This document shows, piece by piece, positions 1 to 10,353 of a DNA stretch of 51,549 nt. The position numbers and the translations under genes were made by a program. The first letter of the stretch is position 1; every line of letters begins with the position of its first letter. The notes beneath the pieces are model-generated. The model ran no database searches and had not been told where the DNA came from. It was given only the letters and a program-made list of their open reading frames with translations. The DNA is from an uncultured Verrucomicrobiota bacterium (GTDB taxonomy: Bacteria > Verrucomicrobiota > Verrucomicrobiia > Limisphaerales > UBA9464): NCBI GenBank assembly GCA_903880005.1, contig CAIRNV010000228.1:1-51549 (forward strand), given 5' to 3'.

Positions 1-3000
1 GACGCTGTTGACCGAGACCCGGACCTCGACGTTGCCCACGTCATTGACCGTCGCGGGGTCCATGTCCTCCGAGAACCGCACCTCGAAAGCATCCAGCAAT
101 GCCTCCGTCGAGGTGCCCTCCACTGGTAGGCCGGTGGATGCAATGGCCGGCGGCGTGGAGTCGGACCAAGACAGGTTGAGCACGTAGCGCCCCGAAAGGC
201 CGCGCCCGGCGTCGGGGCGGACCCGGACGAAGCAACGGCCCGACGTCGCCAACAACTGCTGCAAGGCCGTCCCCGGCGCCGCCGTGGCCAAGACCGCGCC
301 CGTGGCATCCAGAAGTTCGAGCGCCGCGACCAAGGTGCCGTCGGCGGGCGACTCCAAGGACGCGCGCACCGTCGTGCCTCCGCCCAGGTTGCCCATCTGG
401 AACACATCGCCGGAGTCCACCGAGGCCACATGCCCGGCCACGCGCGCCCTTTGGACGCCGCCGGACAACACAAACGAAACCGGCGACGCATTGCCCACGC
501 CGTCTGCTTGGTTGGGATCCCGCTCAAACGACAACCCGCCACGCCCCAGCCCCACCCATGCGCGGTATTCGCCCCGGAAGTTGTGTCCCCACCACCAAGG
601 AATGCGCACGCGCATGGCGTGAACGCCGTCCTCGGTCAACACGACCGGGTCCGTCGTGAGGCTGCCGGTACCGCCCGAGTACGTGCCAAAGACCGTCGCT
701 CCCGAGGGACCGAAGACCTCGACGTGAAGTTGGCTGCCACCGGGGCTCCCGGCCGTCTCCGTGTTGACCTGCAACACGTCGCCTGCCCTCGCGGAAAACC
801 GGAACCAATCCTCGTCTTGATCCTTCTCCATCGCACCGCGCACCAGGATGGACGTCAGCCCAGCCGGATCCTCCGGCATCTCCAGCCGACGCGTGCCCAG
901 CCACAGCGTGACGCCCCCTCCGTGGTTGGCCGAGGCCACGTCGCGCACGCCGTCCCGATTCCAGTCACCGGTGACGACGCCAATCGGGTTGTTGTTGCCC
1001 GGCAGTGCCACGGGTACGCCCAGAACCCCGCCCACCTCGTTGAAGTAACGCACCAGCCGGTTGCTTCCATAAGCGCCCACCACCACGTCCACCCGGCCGT
1101 CCGCATCCAGGTCGTCCAGGGCAAGGAGCCATGGCTCCGTCCCCGCTCCCGCGTACTGCACGGGGACGTCAAAGGTGCCGTCGCCACGACCCGCTAGAAC
1201 CCCGACGCTTTGGTTGCCGTGCTGGACCACGACGATGTCCAGGCGCCCGTCACCCGTCAGGTCGCCGAGCCCGATGCCGCGGGGGTAGGAGGCCACCGGC
1301 AGGGAGACCGGCGAACTCAATCCCCCCGTGCCGTTGTTGCGATAGACGCTGACGGAGGCGTCCCACCAATTCGACGCCACGACGTCCACGCGCCCATCCC
1401 CATCGACATCGCCGACCGCCAACGTCCCCGGACGCCCGTCGCTGACGATATCCACGCGTCCATAGGTGCCATCGGCCTCTCGACGGAGAACGGTCAGGAA
1501 ATAGCTGCTGCGATTGGCCGCCACGATCTCCGGGATCCCATCGGCGTCGAGGTCCACGAGGCGCGTCACCAAGGGGTTCTGTCCGGTTGCCATGAAGACG
1601 GGCAGCCCAAACGTCATCGCCCCCACGTTGCGCACCACGGTCACGCCATGGTGGTCATGGTTCGCCAAGACAAGGTCGTTGCGCCCGTCACCATCCACGT
1701 CGCCCACCTGCACGCCCGTCGCCGAGCGCCCCGTCACCACGTCCAAAGGCTCCCGGAACGAGCCGTCGCCCCGGCCAAGGAACACGCGCGCAAACGTCTG
1801 CCCATTGCTCACCACCACCAAGTCATCGATGCCATCGCCGTCGAGGTCGCCCGCGGCCATCTCGTGCTGGTTGCCCGGAGACGACAGGTCGCCAGCCCTG
1901 AACAAGTCACGCGTCACGTCGCCCGGCGTGCCCACGTACGTGCCGCGAATCGCGCTGTCGTTCGACCGGTTCTCCGCAACGAACAACCCCAGCTTGCTTA
2001 CCGTGAAGGTCCGGACGAACGGGCTGGCCAACGGGTTGCCGGCACGGTCACGCAACCCGGTCCCCGCCGTGAACCGATACGTGCCCGGTTGCAGCGGTCC
2101 CCCCTGGATTCCAAGGCGGGCCGCCAAGCCGCTCACGTAGCCCGTCGCCGAAAGCCCGTACACCTCGTCGTCGCCATCCCCGAACACGCCGTTGCCGGAC
2201 CCACGCAGCTCATAGTTGCCCGCCACTCGGACCGTCGCGGCATCCATGTCCTCGCTGAACGCCAGCGTCAGCCCATTCACCAGCGCCGTCGTGGTGCCGC
2301 CCTCGGCCGCCACGTCCAGATCCGTCACCGTCGGTGCCACGGCATCCTCCACCGACGCCGTCAACACATAGGCGGTCTCGATGCCCACCCACGACGCTCC
2401 CGCCACACCCGTGGCCCATGCCGCCGGGCCCGAGATCGTCCCTGGCAAGACCCCGCCCAAGGCCGTCACGGTCGTTCCCGTGCCCTCGTTCAACGGCCAG
2501 ATTCCCATGAGGCCGGGCTCGCTGCCGTTCAAGGCCGTCGTCCGCAACGCGAGCACCCGATCCTCCGGCAAGGCCGAGTTCCAAATCGACACGTCCTCGA
2601 TCGCGCCCACGAGGTGACCGCGGTCCGAGGAGTACCCAAAGCCCACGTCGGTCTGCCACGTGAAGTCCGACGAGGCCTTGCTTCCGGAGGCCACAAGGGA
2701 TCCGTCCACAAAAACGCGCTGCCCGCCGATGGCCGCCCCGTATTGATAGGCCACATGATGCCAGCGGCCGTCGCCGAGGTTCAGCCCGGACGAGCTAATG
2801 ACCTGGTTGTTGTAAATGCGCGCAACGATGTTGCCGCCGCTCAGGTAAATGTGTCGGTCATTCCCCGATGCACCCACCTCGAACAAGCCGGAGTCGGACG
2901 AGAAGGACAGGAACCAGAACGACACCGTCATGGCGTCTTCCGGCACATTGAGGGGAACCCGCACCTGCGTGTTCCCGAGGAACCGGAGGTTGGATCGTGC

Positions 3001-6000
3001 CGCCGCCGTGCGCCGCGGGGCCGTCGGCAGGACTTGGATCGTATGCGTCCCCCCTTGGCCCGCCGTCGGCACGATCCTCAGTGCCGTCGTCGCATCGCCG
3101 CTGCCCACCACCTCACCTGAGGGCCCACGCACCACCATGCTGGCTCCCACCTTGCCCACCGTGACCGGAGCCCAGGAGACCTCCAGCGCCTGTCCCTCGC
3201 CCACCGCGGCCACCCGATAAAAGTCGCCCACCGTGCCCTCGTCCTGACGGAAGTAGCCGGCGATGCGCCCCGTCGCCCGGCCGCCGGTGGGGCTCAGCAC
3301 CATCTCGTTGGCCGCGCCCGCCGAGTTGTTGTCCTCGCGCTCCCATTGCATGCCGCCCCGCGCCAGCGAGACGCGAAGCCGGTATTCGCCTCGGTAGTCA
3401 TAATGGTACCGCGCAAAGACCGTGTAGCTGCCGTCCCGGGTCAACGTCACCGGGGCCGACTGGCCCCATCCGTTGTACGAGTTGGAGTAAAAATCGGCGA
3501 TGTATTCCCCGTTGGGGCCGTCCACGCGGTAGTACAACTGGCTTGCAGGGGGGTTGCCCTCCGTCTCCACCGCCACCGTCAACACGTCACCCGCGCGCGC
3601 GCTGAATCGATAGAAATCGTAGTCCGCCGTGTCCGCCAACCGCCCGCGCGCAAGGCCCGTCAGCAACCCCGCGGGGCCCTCGGCCAGCAGGGATGCCCGG
3701 TTCCCCAGCCAGATGGATACGCTGCTGCCGGCATGGTTCGCCGTCGCCACGTCGCGGACGCCGTCGCCATTCCAGTCGCCTGCCACGATGCCAATCGGGT
3801 TGCCCCCGGTCCCCACCGCAACCAAGGAACCCAGCCCTCCCGCGCCATCGTTCATCCAACGCGCCCATTGGCCGGAACCATAGACCGCCACCGCAAAGTC
3901 CGGGTCGCCGTCCCCGTCCAAGTCCGTCGCCGTCAGGTGATAGGGCTCGGAGCCAAGCCCCCCCACGTATTCCGGCGCGGCCGGAAGCGCCCCGCCGTTG
4001 TTGCGGAAGATGGCAAGGCTCCGGCCGGTGCGGTTCAACACGGCCGCGTCGAGGTCGCCATCGCCCTCCAAGTCCACCAAGGCCACGTCAGCAGGCTCGC
4101 CCGTCACCGGTCGCAGGGACTCCAACGCAAGGCCACCCGTGCCCCCCTTGAGCACCGCCAATCCCGTCGAACCCACGGCCACCATGTCCACCTGGCCATC
4201 GCCGTCGAGGTCGCCCGCCGCCACCGACCATGTCCCAAAGCCAACCCCCAAGTCCTGCCGGGCGAAGCCGCCCGCACCATCCGGCTTCAAGATCGTCACG
4301 AAGCCACTGCCTTGGTTGGCCACCAGGATTTCCGGCCGGCCGTCCCCGTCCAGGTCGCCCAGCCGGACGTTTCTTGGATTCATGCCCACCGCGACAGACT
4401 GGGCCGGGACAAAGGTCCGGCTCCCGTTGCCACGGTGGAGGGTCGCGGTGTTCGAGTAATGGTTGACCGCCACCACGTCCGCGCGCCCATCGCCGTCCAC
4501 GTCGCCCACGACCACGCTGATCGGTCCGGATTGGCAGGGGAGCGGGTCGCCTGCGGTGAACGTGCCGTCCCCGTTCCCGTACCAGACGCTGAGGTTGCCA
4601 GAATTGATGTTGGCCACGACCAGGTCCGCGCGCCCGTCCCCGTCGAGGTCACCCGTGCCGATGTCGTAAGGATTCGCCCCGGCACCCAACGTCGCGGCCA
4701 ACGCCCAGGAACCATCCGCACCGCCCGTCGGTCCGATCGGCGTCGATCCGTACGCGCCATTGTTGGACCGGTTCTCCGAGACGAAGCCTGGCAATGGAAC
4801 CACCTCGAAGCGCCGCACGTAGCTCGCCGCCATCGGGTTCCCGGAGCGGTCCGTCAGGCCGGCCCGCAACGTGACCTGGTACCGACCCGGTTGCAGCGGC
4901 CCGTCCGCGATCTGGAAGGTCGCCTTCCTGCCGCCCGCATAGCCCACGCCCGCGACCGAATAGACCGAGTCGTCGGAGTCGCCGAACACCTCGTTCACGG
5001 ACGAGCGCACCTCGACGTTCGCAGCCCCGTTCACCGTCGCGGAAGCCATGTCTTCGCTGAACGTCGCCGCGAATGCCGCCACCAATGCCGTCGTGGAGGC
5101 CCCTTCGGAAGGCAGGTCCACCGAGGCAATCGTGGGCGGCATCTCATCCGCCATGGTCAAGCCCAACACATATTGCCCCTGAATCCCGCCGCCTCCATCG
5201 GCCGTCACCCGGGCCAACAACAGCCCACCGCCCTCCCCCACCTCATGCACCAAGGTCGTGGCTCCCTCCGCGCCCACCGCCACCTCCGTCCCATCCGCCC
5301 GCACCAAGGCCAGTCGCCCCGCCACGGTCGTCCCAGGAACCGACTCCAAAACCAGACGCACGGTCGTCCCCTCGGACAGATCGCCCAGTCGGAAATGGTC
5401 CGGTCCATCCCCCGTGCTGATGGCCCCCGCCACGCGGGCCACCAACTTGCCGCCCTCCAATGCGAACGTCAGGCCCGAGGGCGATCCCGGACGATCATTC
5501 GCCTGCGTGTCCCCCTCGGACTGCAACCCTCCCCGGAGCAGGTTCACCCGGACGCGGTACTCGCCCCGGTAGTCGTAATTGTAAGAGACCCTCAGGAAGT
5601 AGGAGCCATCCCGGCCCAAAGTCACCGGCCCCTTCTGACCCCATCCGTTGTACGAGGACGCGTAAAAATCCGTGACGTACTTCCCGGCGGCATCGTCCAC
5701 CCGATAGTAGAGCTGGCTTGCCGCCGGGCTTCCCACGGTCTCGACGCCCACCACGAGCAGGTCCCCCGCCCGCGCCGTGAAGCGGTAGTAGTCCACGTCG
5801 GTGTAGTGCGGGCTCAGGCTGCCACGTCCCACGACCGTCGAAAGACCCGTCGGCCCCTGTACCATCCCAACCGCCCGCTGCCCCACCCAGACACCGGCAC
5901 TGCCGCCGTTGTAGTTGGCCGTTGCGATGTCCTTCACTCCATCCTCGTTCCAATCTCCCGGGACGAGCGCGATGGGATTCCCTGACGTGCTGTAGATCGT

Positions 6001-9000
6001 CGGCGTCCCAAGGTCGCCCCCGCCCCGGTTGGAGAAGACGCCGAGCTGCGAGGACGCATACCCCGCCACCGCCACGTCGCGGTCGCCGTCCCCGTCGTAG
6101 TCCGCCACCGCAAGGTGATACGCCCCCCCGCCCAGCCCTGTGAACAAGGTTGGCCCAGCAAATCCACCCGCCCCATCACCCCGCAACACCCGGACCCCGG
6201 AACCGTTGTAGTCCAAGGCCACGACATCCATGCGCCCGTCGCCGTCCATGTCCTCGACGGCCACGTCGATTTGGCTGCTGGGCAACGAGAGCGAACGCGC
6301 CGAACCCAACGTTCCATCCCCGTTGTTCAACAACACCTGCAACCCCGAGCGCTCATGGCTCGCCGTCACAACATCCTCGCGGCCGTCCCCGTTCAGGTCC
6401 CCCAGCGCCACCGCCCAGGCATTGCCGCCATTGGGATAATTCGCCCTCGCATAGACCCCTGTCTCGCGATCGCGCTTCAGCACCACCAGGAAGTCCTCCC
6501 TCTGGACCGGTACCACGATCTCGGGAATTCCGTCCCCATCCAGGTCCCCAAGCCGCAGGTCGCGTGGATGGTTCCCCACGGCATAAGATACCGGCGCGGC
6601 AAAATTCAGGTCGCCGAGGTTCTCCAAAATGCTGACACGATGCGCCCAATGGTTCGACGCCACCACGTCCAGGTCGCCATCCCCGTCCAGGTCCCCCATC
6701 GCCACGGCCACCCCAAAGCCCCCCGCCGCCAGGGACCGGGGCAATCCAAACGAGCCATCCCCGTTCCCCGGATACACCGTCAACTCCGCGGCGCCGCCCG
6801 TGTTGGCCACCACGAGGTCCGCATGGCCGTCCCCATCCAGGTCGCCCTGCGCAATCCCATGCGGGTTGCTCCCAACCGGAAGGCTCGACCTGAGGAGGAA
6901 GGACCCATCCCCAGCCCCAAGGGGACCCAACGGCGTCGCGCCCGCGAAACCGTCATTGGCAAGGCCCTCCATCACGAACCCCTCGACATTCGCCACGGCA
7001 AATTCCCGCACGTATGGCGCCGCCAGGGAGTTGCCCGATCGATCCCTCACCCCCGTTCCCACCGTGAAGCGATACCGGCCGGGTTGCAGCGGCCCCGGCA
7101 CCACGATCCCCACGTTGACTCCTCCGGCATACGAGGACGTGACCGGGATCACCACGTCGTCCCCGTCCCCAAACACGCCGTTGATCGACCGCCGCAACGC
7201 GTAGTTGCCTCCGTTGCCTGCCGACGCCGGGTCGAGTTCCTCCGACCATTCCACGTTCCAACTGGAGAGAAAACCCGTGCTGGTCGAACCCTCGGATGGC
7301 AACGCCGCCGACACCACCGTGGGAGCCGTCGCATCCACCATGTCCACGGTCACCACGTAGGCCGCCCGGAAACCCATCGTCCCTGACGACACCCTCAACC
7401 GATACGCGCCCGACGACGCCACCAACCGATTCAACAGTCCGCCCGTCGCGGACTCCGCGACCGCTCCCGCCCCATCCTCCAGCGTCAACGTCAACGCCGC
7501 CCCCGAAAGATCGCTCCCATCCGGAAAGGCCGCCTCCGCCCGAACCGTCGTCCCGGCCCCCAACATCCCAAGGTCGATCCGGTCCACCCCGCCCCATGCA
7601 TCCAGATGCCCCGCCACACGCCCCAGCAGGCTTCCGCCCTCATTGCGAAACACCACGGGCGTGCTCGGCCATGCCTCCCCTTGCCACGCCCGCGCCCGCT
7701 CCACCCGCAACCGATACCCCGACGCCCCATGATCGCTCCAAACCCGCAGGTAATGCGTCCCCGGCGACGACAGCACCACGCCCTCCAACCGCGAACGCCC
7801 CTCCCAATACCCGCCCTGCGCCTGCGAGATCACCCCGTCCGCCGACGTCCGAACCTGCAACCACGGGTAAATCCCAGGCTGGTCCGTCGCCTCCAACGTC
7901 ACCGTCACCCGGTCGCCCGCCTCCGCCTCAAACCGCCAGTAATCCACGTCGCCCGCCGTGAAAAACGTCCCCAGCCCATAGCCCACGAACGTTCCAAGAC
8001 CCGCGGGGCTCTCGTTCACCGGCAGCACGCCCGCTCCCACCAAGACGTCATTTTCCAGACCTTCGATGCCTCCCAACACCGGGTTCACCACCTCGAACGT
8101 GCGCGTGAACGATGCGATCTCCCCGCCGCCCGCCGTCATCAACCCCGGCAACGTCCGATACCGCCAAAGCCCCGGTTGCAATGGCCCGCCCGGCAACAAG
8201 ACCCGCAGCCGACCCGGCGCGCCCGTGCCCGACACCTGCAACGCCATCACCCCATCATCCCCATCCCCAAACACCCGGTTCGGGCCCGCCCCGCGCATCT
8301 CATGGACCGTGGCCGACGTGGACGTGACCGGCTCCAACTCGATCCATGCACCGACCTCAAAACGATCCAACGCCATCGCCCGAACCGTCCCCTCGGACGG
8401 CAGCGTGCTCGTGACAAAACCCTTCGTCGCAAGATCCTCCGTCCTCCAAACCGAGACGTTGTCGATGCCCCAGGACTCGTTTTCCAAGCTCTCAAGGTTC
8501 GCCCCCTCAAACCCCAGCACCACCGCCGATGCCGAAGCCGTGAACGTCACCGGGACCCGACGAAAAATCGAATCCTCCCATCCACCGAAGCCCAGTTGCC
8601 CCTTCACGTCCGCCGGCATGCCCCACGTCTGTGCCCCATCAAATTGCGAGATCGTTCGGTCCAACGCCGCCACGCCATCAACCCGCACCCGAAACGTGTC
8701 CGGCCCGTAGCTATTCCCATCCCACGAATCCAGCACGTAGATGTCAAACAAGACCGTGTAGGACGTCCCGGGTACCAACCGCGACAACGCCAGTTCCACC
8801 CGGCCGTTGCCCACACGTCCAAGAAACCGGGAAAACGTCCCCGGGTAGGAATGGTCTCGGGTCGTCGAGGACCATTCCGGGCGAAGGCGCCCCTCGAAGT
8901 CATCCTCGAACACGGGCGACGGCGCGAGCACCTCAAAGCCGCGCGTCAGCACGCCCACGGCGTTGCCATCCACGTCCCGGATACCCGCACCGCTTTGATA

Positions 9001-9867
9001 CCGCCATAATCCCGGCGGCAATGCCCCGGACGCCACCCGCACCCGCAACCGACGACCACCGTCCATTCGGGAGACTTCCAGCCCCGCCACCACGTCGTCC
9101 TCATCCCCAAATGCACGATTCGGACCCGCGCCGCGCATCGCATGCTGGGCAGAACTCACGGCCGTCCCCTCGTCCAGCTCCACCAAGGCGTCCAACTCGA
9201 ACATGTCCACGGCCATCGCCCGTGATGTCCCCTCCGACGGCAGTGTGCTCGCCACAAATCCGCTCGCCGCAAGCTCGGACATCCTCCACACCGAAACGTT
9301 GTCGATGCCCCATGACTCGTCGTTGATCTCCTGGAGGTTCGCCCCCTCAAACCCCAGCACCACCGTGGATGCCGACGCCGTGAACCGCACCGGCACCTGC
9401 CGAAAAATGGAGTCCGCCCACCCACCGAAGCCCAATTGGCCCTTCACGTCCGCGGGCCTGTCCCATGTCTGCGGCCCGTCAAACTGGGAGATCGTCCGGT
9501 CCAAGACCGCAGTCCCGTTCACCAAGACGCGAAACGTGTCTGGCCCGATACCCGCATGGGACCCGTCCCACGAATCCAACACGTAGAGGTCAAAGGTGAC
9601 ATGGTAGGCGGCACCCGGATCCAACCCCGTCAACGTCAACTCGGACCGGCTGTTGCCCATGCGCCCCAGGAACCGCGAGAACGTCCCAGGATAGCTGTTG
9701 TCCCGCGTGGCAGACGACCACTCGGGCCTCGACGCGCCCTCGAAATCATCCTCGAAAACGGCGCCGGCCCGCGCTGTGAGCATGAGCGCCAAGCCCAGCA
9801 GCCATGCCGTGCCAGCCCACGCACCGAGCCTGCTGCATCCCAAACGGACTCCACCCAATGATCTCAT
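1..9867 (-). CDS. Giant secreted multidomain repeat protein (signal peptide; tandem N-terminal beta-sandwich-like modules; FG-GAP/VCBS blocks; PPC-like, LamG-like and bacterial Ig-like domains); 3' end truncated by window edge
   Basis: Minus-strand frame from ATG at 9867 (MRSLGGVRLGCSRLGAWAGTAWLLGLALMLTARAGAVFEDDFEG...) stays open wherever I translated it, down to base 1. Repeated G-D-L/V-D-G-D-G motifs (e.g. MAAGDLDGDGIDDLVVVSNG, 1801-1860) are FG-GAP/VCBS. PPC-like YYRVDGPNGEYIADFYSNSYNGWGQ and a LamG-like region with WHHVAYQYGAAIGGQRVFVDG. Absent from the ORF track because it has no stop inside the window. Confidence 0.9.
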   Translation of the reverse strand, partial: MRSLGGVRLGCSRLGAWAGTAWLLGLALMLTARAGAVFEDDFEGASRPEWSSATRDNSYPGTFSRFLGRMGNSRSELTLTGLDPGAAYHVTFDLYVLDSWDGSHAGIGPDTFRVLVNGTAVLDRTISQFDGPQTWDRPADVKGQLGFGGWADSIFRQVPVRFTASASTVVLGFEGANLQEINDESWGIDNVSVWRMSELAASGFVASTLPSEGTSRAMAVDMFELDALVELDEGTAVSSAQHAMRGAGPNRAFGDEDDVVAGLEVSRMDGGRRLRVRVASGALPPGLWRYQSGAGIRDVDGNAVGVLTRGFEVLAPSPVFEDDFEGRLRPEWSSTTRDHSYPGTFSRFLGRVGNGRVELALSRLVPGTSYTVLFDIYVLDSWDGNSYGPDTFRVRVDGVAALDRTISQFDGAQTWGMPADVKGQLGFGGWEDSIFRRVPVTFTASASAVVLGFEGANLESLENESWGIDNVSVWRTEDLATKGFVTSTLPSEGTVRAMALDRFEVGAWIELEPVTSTSATVHEMRGAGPNRVFGDGDDGVMALQVSGTGAPGRLRVLLPGGPLQPGLWRYRTLPGLMTAGGGEIASFTRTFEVVNPVLGGIEGLENDVLVGAGVLPVNESPAGLGTFVGYGLGTFFTAGDVDYWRFEAEAGDRVTVTLEATDQPGIYPWLQVRTSADGVISQAQGGYWEGRSRLEGVVLSSPGTHYLRVWSDHGASGYRLRVERARAWQGEAWPSTPVVFRNEGGSLLGRVAGHLDAWGGVDRIDLGMLGAGTTVRAEAAFPDGSDLSGAALTLTLEDGAGAVAESATGGLLNRLVASSGAYRLRVSSGTMGFRAAYVVTVDMVDATAPTVVSAALPSEGSTSTGFLSSWNVEWSEELDPASAGNGGNYALRRSINGVFGDGDDVVIPVTSSYAGGVNVGIVVPGPLQPGRYRFTVGTGVRDRSGNSLAAPYVREFAVANVEGFVMEGLANDGFAGATPLGPLGAGDGSFLLRSSLPVGSNPHGIAQGDLDGDGHADLVVANTGGAAELTVYPGNGDGSFGLPRSLAAGGFGVAVAMGDLDGDGDLDVVASNHWAHRVSILENLGDLNFAAPVSYAVGNHPRDLRLGDLDGDGIPEIVVPVQREDFLVVLKRDRETGVYARANYPNGGNAWAVALGDLNGDGREDVVTASHERSGLQVLLNNGDGTLGSARSLSLPSSQIDVAVEDMDGDGRMDVVALDYNGSGVRVLRGDGAGGFAGPTLFTGLGGGAYHLAVADYDGDGDRDVAVAGYASSQLGVFSNRGGGDLGTPTIYSTSGNPIALVPGDWNEDGVKDIATANYNGGSAGVWVGQRAVGMVQGPTGLSTVVGRGSLSPHYTDVDYYRFTARAGDLLVVGVETVGSPAASQLYYRVDDAAGKYVTDFYASSYNGWGQKGPVTLGRDGSYFLRVSYNYDYRGEYRVRVNLLRGGLQSEGDTQANDRPGSPSGLTFALEGGKLVARVAGAISTGDGPDHFRLGDLSEGTTVRLVLESVPGTTVAGRLALVRADGTEVAVGAEGATTLVHEVGEGGGLLLARVTADGGGGIQGQYVLGLTMADEMPPTIASVDLPSEGASTTALVAAFAATFSEDMASATVNGAANVEVRSSVNEVFGDSDDSVYSVAGVGYAGGRKATFQIADGPLQPGRYQVTLRAGLTDRSGNPMAASYVRRFEVVPLPGFVSENRSNNGAYGSTPIGPTGGADGSWALAATLGAGANPYDIGTGDLDGDGRADLVVANINSGNLSVWYGNGDGTFTAGDPLPCQSGPISVVVGDVDGDGRADVVAVNHYSNTATLHRGNGSRTFVPAQSVAVGMNPRNVRLGDLDGDGRPEILVANQGSGFVTILKPDGAGGFARQDLGVGFGTWSVAAGDLDGDGQVDMVAVGSTGLAVLKGGTGGLALESLRPVTGEPADVALVDLEGDGDLDAAVLNRTGRSLAIFRNNGGALPAAPEYVGGLGSEPYHLTATDLDGDGDPDFAVAVYGSGQWARWMNDGAGGLGSLVAVGTGGNPIGIVAGDWNGDGVRDVATANHAGSSVSIWLGNRASLLAEGPAGLLTGLARGRLADTADYDFYRFSARAGDVLTVAVETEGNPPASQLYYRVDGPNGEYIADFYSNSYNGWGQSAPVTLTRDGSYTVFARYHYDYRGEYRLRVSLARGGMQWEREDNNSAGAANEMVLSPTGGRATGRIAGYFRQDEGTVGDFYRVAAVGEGQALEVSWAPVTVGKVGASMVVRGPSGEVVGSGDATTALRIVPTAGQGGTHTIQVLPTAPRRTAAARSNLRFLGNTQVRVPLNVPEDAMTVSFWFLSFSSDSGLFEVGASGNDRHIYLSGGNIVARIYNNQVISSSGLNLGDGRWHHVAYQYGAAIGGQRVFVDGSLVASGSKASSDFTWQTDVGFGYSSDRGHLVGAIEDVSIWNSALPEDRVLALRTTALNGSEPGLMGIWPLNEGTGTTVTALGGVLPGTISGPAAWATGVAGASWVGIETAYVLTASVEDAVAPTVTDLDVAAEGGTTTALVNGLTLAFSEDMDAATVRVAGNYELRGSGNGVFGDGDDEVYGLSATGYVSGLAARLGIQGGPLQPGTYRFTAGTGLRDRAGNPLASPFVRTFTVSKLGLFVAENRSNDSAIRGTYVGTPGDVTRDLFRAGDLSSPGNQHEMAAGDLDGDGIDDLVVVSNGQTFARVFLGRGDGSFREPLDVVTGRSATGVQVGDVDGDGRNDLVLANHDHHGVTVVRNVGAMTFGLPVFMATGQNPLVTRLVDLDADGIPEIVAANRSSYFLTVLRREADGTYGRVDIVSDGRPGTLAVGDVDGDGRVDVVASNWWDASVSVYRNNGTGGLSSPVSLPVASYPRGIGLGDLTGDGRLDIVVVQHGNQSVGVLAGRGDGTFDVPVQYAGAGTEPWLLALDDLDADGRVDVVVGAYGSNRLVRYFNEVGGVLGVPVALPGNNNPIGVVTGDWNRDGVRDVASANHGGGVTLWLGTRRLEMPEDPAGLTSILVRGAMEKDQDEDWFRFSARAGDVLQVNTETAGSPGGSQLHVEVFGPSGATVFGTYSGGTGSLTTDPVVLTEDGVHAMRVRIPWWWGHNFRGEYRAWVGLGRGGLSFERDPNQADGVGNASPVSFVLSGGVQRARVAGHVASVDSGDVFQMGNLGGGTTVRASLESPADGTLVAALELLDATGAVLATAAPGTALQQLLATSGRCFVRVRPDAGRGLSGRYVLNLSWSDSTPPAIASTGLPVEGTSTEALLDAFEVRFSEDMDPATVNDVGNVEVRVSVNSV
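890..6970 (-). repeat. Long-period repeat of FG-GAP block + PPC-like domain + Ig-like domain (three FG-GAP blocks at about 5.9-6.95, 3.7-4.77, 0.9-1.97 kb)
   Basis: Parallel landmarks recur: VMEGLANDGFAG / VSENRSNNGAYGS / VAENRSNDSAIRG at block starts; SYNGWGQ...VTL.RDGSY near 5.6 and 3.4 kb; LQPGRYR.T...G..DRSGN Ig-like ends. LamG-like insertion at about 2.47-2.98 kb. Confidence 0.8.
8070..9760 (-). repeat. Tandem duplication (about 0.84 kb period) of the N-terminal module of the giant protein
   Basis: FEDDFEGASRPEWSSATRDNSYPGTFSRFLGR (from about 9756) and FEDDFEGRLRPEWSSTTRDHSYPGTFSRFLGR (from about 8912), each followed by near-identical ADVKGQLGFGGW.DSIFR.VPV.FTASAS..VLGFEGANL segments. 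Confidence 0.85.
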
Positions 9868-10189
9868 GAGATTGATCGATTCGGATTTCCTGCGCCTCGT
9901 TCCACCCGTCCCATGGGAGGCGGCCGAAAACCTCGCCCGTACGCAAGCGCGAAGCTGTACCCCTGCACTTCGAGCCCAAGGGACCAACCCAAGGCTCCCG
10001 CTCATCGGACGTCGCAAGGCGCATGTCATCATCCATGCCAACGCGCCCTGCATCCCAAAACTTGCACGGGTTGGTGGACTCTTTGACCCGGGTCACGCGC
10101 CCCACCCACGCCCCTGATGGACCCGAAGTTCGCCGGATGGTTCAACCCGCCCGCACCCCATGGACCCACGATGACGCCTCCCTCCTCAG

Positions 10190-10353
10190 CCGTGACGATG
10201 CCGTTGGGCGGGAAGTGCTGACGCCGCAAATTCCCCTGCAAGCCAAGGAGTGCCCGAGGCGCGGGCCATTCCCAGGCCGGTAACGAGCGAACAACGAGGG
10301 ATTTGCGCCAGCAGATCGAGCAAGCGCCATCGATCCAGCCGCATGGTTACGGC
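10190..10353. repeat. Diverged/expanded copy of a small intergenic inverted-repeat element
   Basis: Left arm cgtgacgatgccgttgggcgggaagtgctg and right arm gcagatcgagcaagc..cgatccagccgcatggttacggc match both halves of the 13047-13115 element, separated by about 65 extra bases. Confidence 0.55.

Noticed and set aside
3346-5985. Plus-strand 879-aa ORF (and 636-aa ORF at 1210-3120)
   Set aside because: Low-complexity Arg/His/Pro/Val translation exactly in codon register antisense to the FG-GAP gene; the minus strand gives clear FG-GAP, PPC-like and LamG motifs.
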